Shown here piece by piece: positions 56,958 through 64,000 of a stretch of 64,000 bases of DNA. The DNA comes from Rhizophagus irregularis (lineage: Eukaryota > Glomeromycota > Glomeromycetes > Glomerales > Glomeraceae). The position numbers and the translations under genes are program-made. The stretch spans positions 1 through 64,000 of the forward strand of contig NC_089430.1 in the NCBI RefSeq assembly GCF_026210795.1, read 5' to 3'. Within the stretch, counting starts at the first letter, position 1; the number at the start of each line of letters is the position of its first letter. Under the pieces are notes generated by a model that was given only the letters and a program-made list of their open reading frames with translations, was not told where the DNA came from and made no database searches.

Positions 56958-57654
56958 TGTAACCTGAGAAATCAGGATAATCACATGAGTGGATGAATAA
57001 AAGACCGAATAGAACAAGAATAAATAATTAACCAATAGATAAATAATTAGCCGAAGGATAAATAATTAACCGATAAAATAATATTTATAGTTTGGTTTAG
57101 TTTAGTCACGAGATAGTCATATGATAATATATCTTTATTTTCTTATTATTCTTAAATTTTTATTAGTAGAAAAGTTAGAAATAGTAGAAATAATTTTCTT
57201 AAAAATGTATAAATATAGGTGGGATTCGTTAGGAATTCTGCAGTCAGTTTTTGACTCAAATTTAATAAAAGAAATATTAATTATTAAAAGTTATCTTGAA
57301 TATGCTCATTGTACGCTTGAGAATTAATTAATAGTATATTATTAAGTCCAGAAAAGTAAAGAAAAAGAAGTTATTCTCGTTTTATCGAATGAAATACAAT
57401 AAGAAGTTAGGAGAACTCTCGCAGTTTATAAGAAATAAAGTGGTAATATTTGAAAGAATAAATATTACATAAAGAATAATATTTTGGGAATATTATGAAT
57501 GAGTGATAGTATTTGAAAGAATAAATATTACGAATTTATGAGAAAGCGAGAAGTTAAGAGAAAAATAAAATCTAAACCAAGCGAAATAACGAGAAATAAA
57601 GTTGTAATGTAAAAGCTGTGTTTATCCACGGGTGGCAGACGTGGGTGATACCGG
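56958..57654 (+). mobile_element. 3' LTR of the Ty3-like remnant
   Basis: It starts TGTAACCTGAG right after the polypurine-like tract and ends near GATACCGG. The 5' part repeats 'gaataaataattaacc' words. Shared blocks with the solo LTR at 34222-34958 confirm the family and suggest the right boundary. A short open frame at 57121-57327 is not a gene. Confidence 0.7.
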
Positions 57655-57749
57655 TAACTTAAATCTATTGAAATTAACTTTTAAATTAGATTACAAATTA
57701 TTAAAATATTATAAAATTGAATTTAATGATATTTGATTGATTTGATATT

Positions 57750-58640
57750 TTTAAAGGTAAATTCAATATTTATAGATAATATCATTTTGATATTATTTTG
57801 ATACTGAATTATTAAAATAATATTATATTGATATTGCATTTATTAAAAAAAAATCATTATTGTTATAACAATATCAAAATGATATCGTTTCATTATATCA
57901 AAATGATATCATATTAATATCGTATTTACTTTCTATTTTTCATTATTGTTATAACAATATCGAAATGATATCGATTTGATGTTTCATCAATATTGTTATG
58001 ATGTCAATTAGATAATTATAAAGTAATATCTTTACGATATCATATTGATATTGAATTAATGTTGGAACGATATCATATTAATATCGTATTTACTTTCTAT
58101 TTTTCATTATTGTTATAACAATATCGAAATGATATCAATTTGATGTTTCGTCAATATCATTATGATGTCGATTAGATAATTATAAAGTGATATCTTTACG
58201 ATATCATATTGATATTGAATTAATGTTAGAACGATATCATATTAATATCGTATTTACTTTCTATTTTTCATTATTGTTATAACAATATCGAAATATCGAA
58301 ATGATATCGATTTGATGTTTTGTCAATATCGTTATGATGTCGATTAGATAATTATAAAGTGATATCTTTACGATATCATATTGATATTGAATTAATGTTG
58401 GAACGATATCGTATTAATATCATATTTACTTCCCATTTTTCAAAAAATTCATTGTTGTTATAACAATATCGAAATGATATTGATCTGATATTTTTTCAAA
58501 CAAATATCTTTACGATATCATTTTGATATATTGAATTAATATTGAAATGATATCATTGCGATATTATAATAATATCATTTGCAAATCGATATCGTCACAA
58601 TATTTATTTAACATCATTATTATATCAATTCGGTATTGTT
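57750..58640. repeat. GATATC-rich satellite array B (~165-bp monomer)
   Basis: About four monomers start 'gtatttactttctatttttc' at 57921, 58086, 58250 and about 58420. Each contains 'ttgttataacaatatcgaaatgatatcgatttgatg' and 'gtgatatctttacgatatcatattgatattgaattaatg'. The edges are degenerate. The array adjoins the hAT BED-finger fragment on its right. Confidence 0.85.
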
Positions 58641-59130
58641 TAAAAATTCAAGATTTCTGTAAAGTATTCAGAACAAAGTTTTTTAAATAATTCAATAAAA
58701 GATGAATGTTCAACAATTGCGAAAAGAATGCCACAAGATACAAACACTTTAAGTAAAGATTGATCTGTTGCGTCTTATTTTAGCTTTGATAGTACATTAT
58801 TACTATCTTTATCCATAAAATCCATAATAGAGAGTTGCTCAAGTCAGGGATGTTTATTACTTTCAATATCTTTTTCTTCACCATATAATTGCAAAATACT
58901 TCATATAAAAACTCTGTTTATTTCATCATCAACTTTTAAACAGTCTTTAGCAAGATGAATCTGAAGGTCTTGTGGTCATCTTCATGCCCATTTTTGATTA
59001 CAATTGTAACATTCAGCTGCAAAGTGACCAGCTGTTGTCAAAGGTATTTGAATAAAATATACCAGACAGGATCTTGTAAGTGACCACTTTTAACTTGTCA
59101 AATAAATCCTTTAGTTCTTTTTGTTATCAT
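58641..59130 (-). pseudogene. hAT transposase N-terminal (BED finger) fragment
   Basis: On the minus strand from 59130 a BED-like finger is readable: HLQDPVWY, then in another frame GHFAAECYNCNQKW with downstream QIHLAKDC. Next come DINRVF-like helical pieces and SLLKVFVSCGI..FAIVEHSSF. There are several frameshifts and stops. The satellite replaces what should follow (the hAT core), the mirror situation of 10970-11780. Confidence 0.65.
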
Positions 59131-60599
59131 ATCAGTTTAATTTAAGAAAGTAGGAGAACGAAAAAAAAGGAAATGAAAAAAAAGAAGGGATGAAAAAAGA
59201 GAAGAAAAAAGGAGAAACAAAAAAAAGGAGAATTAGAAAAAAAGATTAATAAATGACAATCTTTTTTTTTACTGATTATCTCTAGTTAATTTCTTTCTAT
59301 AATGACTTACATTATTTAAATTAAATTTACAATTTATCAATTTTACTTATAATAAATTAATAAAGAGAATTTTTTTATACATAAAACATTCATTAAGAAA
59401 AGTTACACAGTTAACATTTTACTTTATTTATCAAACAATGCATTTTGGATAATTTTTGGAATTTCAGACTATTTTTGGCATTTTAGATTATTTTTGGCAT
59501 TTTAGATGAGTTTCGTAATTAAATTTGAAAACTGAAATAGTTTCAGAAGTTTCAGGTGGCAGCTTTAGAACAAGTGACGCTTATGTAAAGCTCAAAAAAA
59601 GAATTTATGTAAAATCTAATAAAAAGCAACAACTTTCAAATTTTGACTAACAAAAATGAAAATTTATTATTATTATTTTTAACAAATGTTAAATTTTCTA
59701 TTAACAGCCCTATAAAAAATATATATACGGTTAGTATACTGTATTTTCATATTTTATGAACAGTATATTTATAGTATTATTACCGTATAATTACAGTATT
59801 TTCACATACTGTATATATTCAGTATTCTGCACACCGTATCATATATATGGTTTGCATACAGTATATTTTTTCAGTTTCACCTGTATGTTTTATACTTGTA
59901 AACAGTAGAAAAACCGTATGTTTTATACTTGTAAACAGTATATTGTTTTATATTTTATATTGCGAACAGTATACTTTTCCAGGATAAACCGTATATTTTA
60001 TACTGATAAACAGTACTTTTTTCCAGTTTAAACTGCATATTTTGTACTAATAAATAGTATATATTATTCAATTAAATCGTATATTTTATATTTGCAAACA
60101 GAATTTAAAATGCATTTATAATCAATAAAATTTTTATTAAATAATATTAAATATACAAATATTTTTTATAAATAATATAAATAAAAAACTAGTATAAAAT
60201 AATATACTATTTGTAAAAAAAATAATATTAGCAAAATATAAACAAAAAAAAAAGAAATTTAATTAGTAATATTATCATTATTTTAAATATAAAAAAGGAA
60301 TAATAAAAGGTTAATAAAAAAAAGAAATTTAATTAGTAATATTATCATTATTTTAAATATAAAAAAGAAATAATAAAAAGTTAGTAATATTATTAATATA
60401 TTAGTTAGATATAAAAAAGTAATAAAACGATAGTAGTAATGTTAGTAATATATTAAAAAAATTAAATAAAATACATAAAAGTAAAAAAAAAAATATAATT
60501 AATATATGTTAACATATAATATTAATATAAAAAGAGCAAATGGTTAGCACGACTATAAGGAGAATAAGAAATCATTTAGAAAAAAAAAAAACACGGACA
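59131..60599. repeat. AT-rich spacer with purine tract and two minisatellites
   Basis: A purine-rich tract spans 59155-59245. At 59730-60110 'accgtatgttttatacttgtaaacagta' words repeat with drift. At 60245-60370 a 65- to 70-bp unit (gaaatttaattagtaatattatcattatt) is duplicated in tandem. No gene is seen. The last part is the 5' flank of the LINE. Confidence 0.6.
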
Positions 60600-63500
60600 A
60601 TGCCATTCAAAACAATAAAGAATTTGTTTAGCTGGTCTAAACAAAAACTCCTATCGTTGAGGACAACAAACAGAGAAACAGAAACTACACGTAAAGTAGA
60701 AACAGAAGAGGGAGATTTTGAACAACGGCCCAACACTCCCCAAAAACAAAACATTCAAGACAGAAACACGACGCGTACACAGCAGACAGAGAATAACTAC
60801 ACGCAACAAAATGCAAATGTATATAACAACAACACATACAATTTAACATTCATGGGACACAACATTAACGGCCTGGGCCCTGATCATTCCAAACTTAATT
60901 TACTAATAGAATACTGTTCAAACAAAGGAGCTGATATAATAGGTATATGCGAAACAAACAGAGATAGAAAACACGGAAAATTTTGGAACAAACAAACACT
61001 AGAATATACCTCTTTCTGGACTAACAAAGACAACAAGATAAAAGGGTCAGGAGTTTGCATAATGATTAACAAGAAATGGGAAAAACACATTGGAAAAGTC
61101 AATAGAATAGGTGCATACTACATAGAAGCTTGGTTACTCTTCAAGAATTGCACGCTCATAGTAGGTGTAATATACATACCACCATCAGACACGAAAATAC
61201 AAAGTGAACTAACAAGCTATATTAAAAAAGAATTCACTAATCACAGTAAAAAAAATAGGTATTACATTCTGATAGGAGATCTCAACTCATATTTGGACAG
61301 AACACTAGATTATAGCGGCCCATCCAAACTCGGAAAAAAACCTTCAAATATAATTACGTGGTTAGACAATGCCTTTTTTACGGACACGTACAGAAAACTA
61401 AATCCCAAAAAGAGATGCTTCACATGGAAAAACAAAAATACATCAACTAGAATTGACTACATATGGGCGGACCCTAAACTTGAAGCTAACATAAGAAAGA
61501 GTCACATATACCAGTCAATTGACATTACAGATAGTGATCACAACATCACACTCGCAGAAATCTCTTTCACTAATATAATAGTCACTAACAACAAAGGAGG
61601 TAGAAGAGCAGAAAAGAGCTCAACACGTATTGTATATGACTATGAGAACACCACAAATGAACAGTGGAACAGATATGAAAAATACCTTAATGGCCTTCTG
61701 AAGAAACATAAAGCCTTCAGATACATAGAGAACCATGGACAAAATGAGGATACACTAAATAAATTATGGGACATCATATGTAACTGCATACAACAGGCCG
61801 CGCTTAAACACATTCCACACAAGAAAATAGGCGGCGTCAAAACCAACTTTAATAGGAATTATAAAGAAATCGAAAACTCCTCTAAAGAACGTAAGGACCT
61901 ATTATATATTAGAAGTATAATGAGGAAATTATATAAAAACGAATTGAAGGGGGTAGAGTTACGCAACGCATCAAAAGGAATTAAATCGTTCAACCAATGT
62001 TACGGAACCAACATAGCAGAGATAACGGAAGACACGGACTGGCACACATGGAAATGCGAAACGAGAAACTGGCTGAAAATAGTCAGAAGAATAATTAAAA
62101 TAAAGGACAAGGCAATCAAAGAAGCATCAATAAAGAAAAGGATAGAAGAAAGAAATAGTATGATTACCAAGGATCAACGGAAAATGATTAATAGCATCCT
62201 AGACAAAACATACTCAAAAATCAATCTGGACAGAATACGTATACTCACTGATACCCAAGAAGAAATATTGCTGAACTCTAAAGAAGAAGTCCATACAGAA
62301 GCGATTAACGCGTATTCATCCCTATTCCGCTCACGAAATCATAAATTCGAGAATCTCCCAGAACAGTGGAAAGAAATATATGAACTGCGGAAAGACATAA
62401 ACCCGGAAATTTACGAACACCTAAATGATATACCGACCGAACAAGAGTGGTATGAGATGCTCGAAACTATGAACGATAAATCAGCACCAGGCATCTCTAA
62501 CATCAGCTATAAATTAATCAAGAAAGCTGGTGCAAAAGCCAATGACTTGTTCAGGCAATACACAGGACTATGTTATTTGTTACAAAACATACCTATGAAA
62601 TGGAAAATCTCTCAATTGTATCCGATCCCCAAGACTTATGATTGGGATTTCAACCTAGCAAGGACGAGACCAATTTTACTTATTGAGTGCCTGCGTAAAT
62701 GTGCAGTCAAAATTACCACAAAACGCCTAGAAAATATTCTCAGTAAACACGAAATTTTAAAAGGACCAAATTACGCGGGATTACCAGGCGAATCTACATC
62801 AGCACCACTTTCAATAATTAATGGTATTCTAGAAGACGCTCGTGAAGAGAATAAGACAGTATGGATAGTGGCTCAAGACATGGCGAAAGCCTTCGACAGC
62901 GTCGGAATGGTTCCCTTGCAAAAAGCTCTGGAGAGAATTAGATTACCACCATCCACCATTAATTTCATCATAAATATCTACAAAAACTGTAAGATCAAGA
63001 TCATCACGGCGTACGGTGTAACCGATACTTTCACAGCATGCGATGGTATAGACCAAGGGGAGGTTATATCCCCATTGATCTGGAGAATTTTTTACGATCC
63101 CCTCCTCCATAGAATACAGGAAGATGAAGCTTTAGGTTACTGCATGGAGCTAAATTGGCCGGACAACGTTTTTAATAATAATAAACGGAAAATAACAGTA
63201 CGAACCGCCGTGTCGGCATACGCAGATGACACACAATGGATCGCCAAAAGTAAAAATGAAGCAGAAGAAATTTTACTAATTGCGGACGAATTTTTTGATA
63301 TCAATGACATAAAAATTAACGGGGAAAAAACTGAAATTATCGTTGTAAATCCGGAAGAAAGCAACGAAAACGAAAGGTTCTTGGAGATAGGGAAAAATAA
63401 CGACAAAGTGTTTGTCAACAAGGGATCAGTTCCAATACGCATTCTGGGAGTATGGTTCAAAGCAGACAAAGGAGACAAACACATAGAAGCTATAGTAAAG

Positions 63501-64000
63501 AAAGAGATATCGACAATAGTAGGGGCGATTAGACACAAACACATAACACATGCGCAAGCGATCTACATTATTAACACTGTTTTACTCCCGCGACTAGAAT
63601 ATAGGCTTAAAACAACCGTGTGGGAAGACAAAAAATATGAGGAAATTTTTAAGCCGGTTATGCAAACAATTAAACATAAGACGCGACTGCCCAGCAACTG
63701 TCATGACAACATTCTTCTCCACTCAGCACAAGGCAAATTAAAGAACCTGTGGAGAAATCAAATAGCAGCGCAAATATCAGAATTCCTAGTCACCATTAAC
63801 TCGCAATCGAAACAGGCGGACGTAGTTAAAATGAGATTAAAAAAGGCGCAACTAATATTAAATATAACGTCTTGCATTTTATTGATGGAGCCGGACGTCA
63901 CAGTTCTCAACAAAATGCCTAACAATCACGCCTACAACGTAATGAGAAAAGCACACGACTACTTATTTAAATTTCAACCATTAACAGATAACGAAGAATG
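60600..64000 (+). CDS. LINE retrotransposon ORF (endonuclease + reverse transcriptase), 3' truncated by window
   Basis: An uninterrupted frame from the ATG at 60600 runs at least 1133 codons and leaves the window. A basic, Gln/Thr-rich start of about 80 residues precedes an APE-type endonuclease: FMGHNINGLG, IIGICETNRD, YYILIGDLNSYLDR, RIDYIWAD, SDHNITLAEI. The reverse transcriptase follows: NDKSAPGISNISYKLIKKAG, WKISQLYPIPK, AGLPGESTSAP, AQDMAKAFDSVG, DQGEVISPLIW and the catalytic AYADDTQW. Codon use is less AT-biased than the surroundings. The order endonuclease then RT fits the L1/Jockey-like LINEs. No stop or frameshift is seen, so it may be a recently active copy. The 3' end and poly-A lie outside. 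Confidence 0.93.
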   Translation, partial: MPFKTIKNLFSWSKQKLLSLRTTNRETETTRKVETEEGDFEQRPNTPQKQNIQDRNTTRTQQTENNYTQQNANVYNNNTYNLTFMGHNINGLGPDHSKLNLLIEYCSNKGADIIGICETNRDRKHGKFWNKQTLEYTSFWTNKDNKIKGSGVCIMINKKWEKHIGKVNRIGAYYIEAWLLFKNCTLIVGVIYIPPSDTKIQSELTSYIKKEFTNHSKKNRYYILIGDLNSYLDRTLDYSGPSKLGKKPSNIITWLDNAFFTDTYRKLNPKKRCFTWKNKNTSTRIDYIWADPKLEANIRKSHIYQSIDITDSDHNITLAEISFTNIIVTNNKGGRRAEKSSTRIVYDYENTTNEQWNRYEKYLNGLLKKHKAFRYIENHGQNEDTLNKLWDIICNCIQQAALKHIPHKKIGGVKTNFNRNYKEIENSSKERKDLLYIRSIMRKLYKNELKGVELRNASKGIKSFNQCYGTNIAEITEDTDWHTWKCETRNWLKIVRRIIKIKDKAIKEASIKKRIEERNSMITKDQRKMINSILDKTYSKINLDRIRILTDTQEEILLNSKEEVHTEAINAYSSLFRSRNHKFENLPEQWKEIYELRKDINPEIYEHLNDIPTEQEWYEMLETMNDKSAPGISNISYKLIKKAGAKANDLFRQYTGLCYLLQNIPMKWKISQLYPIPKTYDWDFNLARTRPILLIECLRKCAVKITTKRLENILSKHEILKGPNYAGLPGESTSAPLSIINGILEDAREENKTVWIVAQDMAKAFDSVGMVPLQKALERIRLPPSTINFIINIYKNCKIKIITAYGVTDTFTACDGIDQGEVISPLIWRIFYDPLLHRIQEDEALGYCMELNWPDNVFNNNKRKITVRTAVSAYADDTQWIAKSKNEAEEILLIADEFFDINDIKINGEKTEIIVVNPEESNENERFLEIGKNNDKVFVNKGSVPIRILGVWFKADKGDKHIEAIVKKEISTIVGAIRHKHITHAQAIYIINTVLLPRLEYRLKTTVWEDKKYEEIFKPVMQTIKHKTRLPSNCHDNILLHSAQGKLKNLWRNQIAAQISEFLVTINSQSKQADVVKMRLKKAQLILNITSCILLMEPDVTVLNKMPNNHAYNVMRKAHDYLFKFQPLTDNEE

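Noticed and set aside
61640-63544. Minus-strand open frames within 60572-63544
   Set aside because: They are antisense shadows of the continuous plus-strand LINE frame.

Overview
The window is a chromosome end of a very AT-rich, intron-rich fungus. It opens with about 950 bp of CCCTAA repeats, which is a true TTAGGG-type telomere. The rest is filled with transposons and with protein families typical of arbuscular mycorrhizal fungi (Glomeromycotina): a TKL-like kinase of the expanded Rhizophagus type, Plavaka/TNP2-like and MULE transposases, and a Maverick/Polinton-like element. Rhizophagus is my best guess. It is inferred from family resemblance, not from a database search.

Layout. 1-6000: telomere, a GC-richer subtelomere and hairpin-bearing tandem repeats. 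6069-9663: a broken TNP2/Plavaka-like transposase gene. 10970-14145: a GATATC-rich satellite followed by a broken hAT transposase that carries a TA-flanked MITE. 15586-18606: a Tc1/mariner-like remnant (+) and a broken gene of a probable Glomeromycotina-specific family (-). 18869-24882: a kinase-like gene. 25081-27135: small repeats and a hAT-type MITE. 27614-43436: one MULE transposase gene (-) split by three nested insertions, namely an 8.6-kb Plavaka-type element (itself carrying a solo LTR), a 172-bp TA MITE and a 4.4-kb element sitting in an intron. 43596-55373: an 11.8-kb element with about 911-bp inverted repeats. 56280-59130: Ty3 integrase and LTR remnants, a second GATATC satellite and a hAT N-terminal fragment. 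60600-64000: a LINE ORF that runs off the window.

The strongest novel signal is at 18993-23610. What looks like an AT-rich satellite is a chain of about 48 consecutive intron-like units (GTAAGT or GTAAAT ... CTAAC/CTAAT ... TAG) separated by exactly three bases each, ending in a one-base unit. Splicing out every unit joins the upstream exons in frame to a kinase domain. The total is 1383 nt, exactly 461 codons, with no stop before the end. Omitting the one-base exon, or skipping the whole array, leads to an early stop. This would be a gene with 52 exons, 47 of them three nucleotides long.

The second signal is the 11.8-kb element. It pairs Maverick-type integrase and family B DNA polymerase genes with a retrovirus-like Gag, CCHC knuckle and aspartic protease, and I see no reverse transcriptase, Polinton capsid or packaging ATPase. 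All its large genes are interrupted, so this copy looks inactive. A third signal is a minus-strand array of hairpin-rich intron-like units at 39840-41238.
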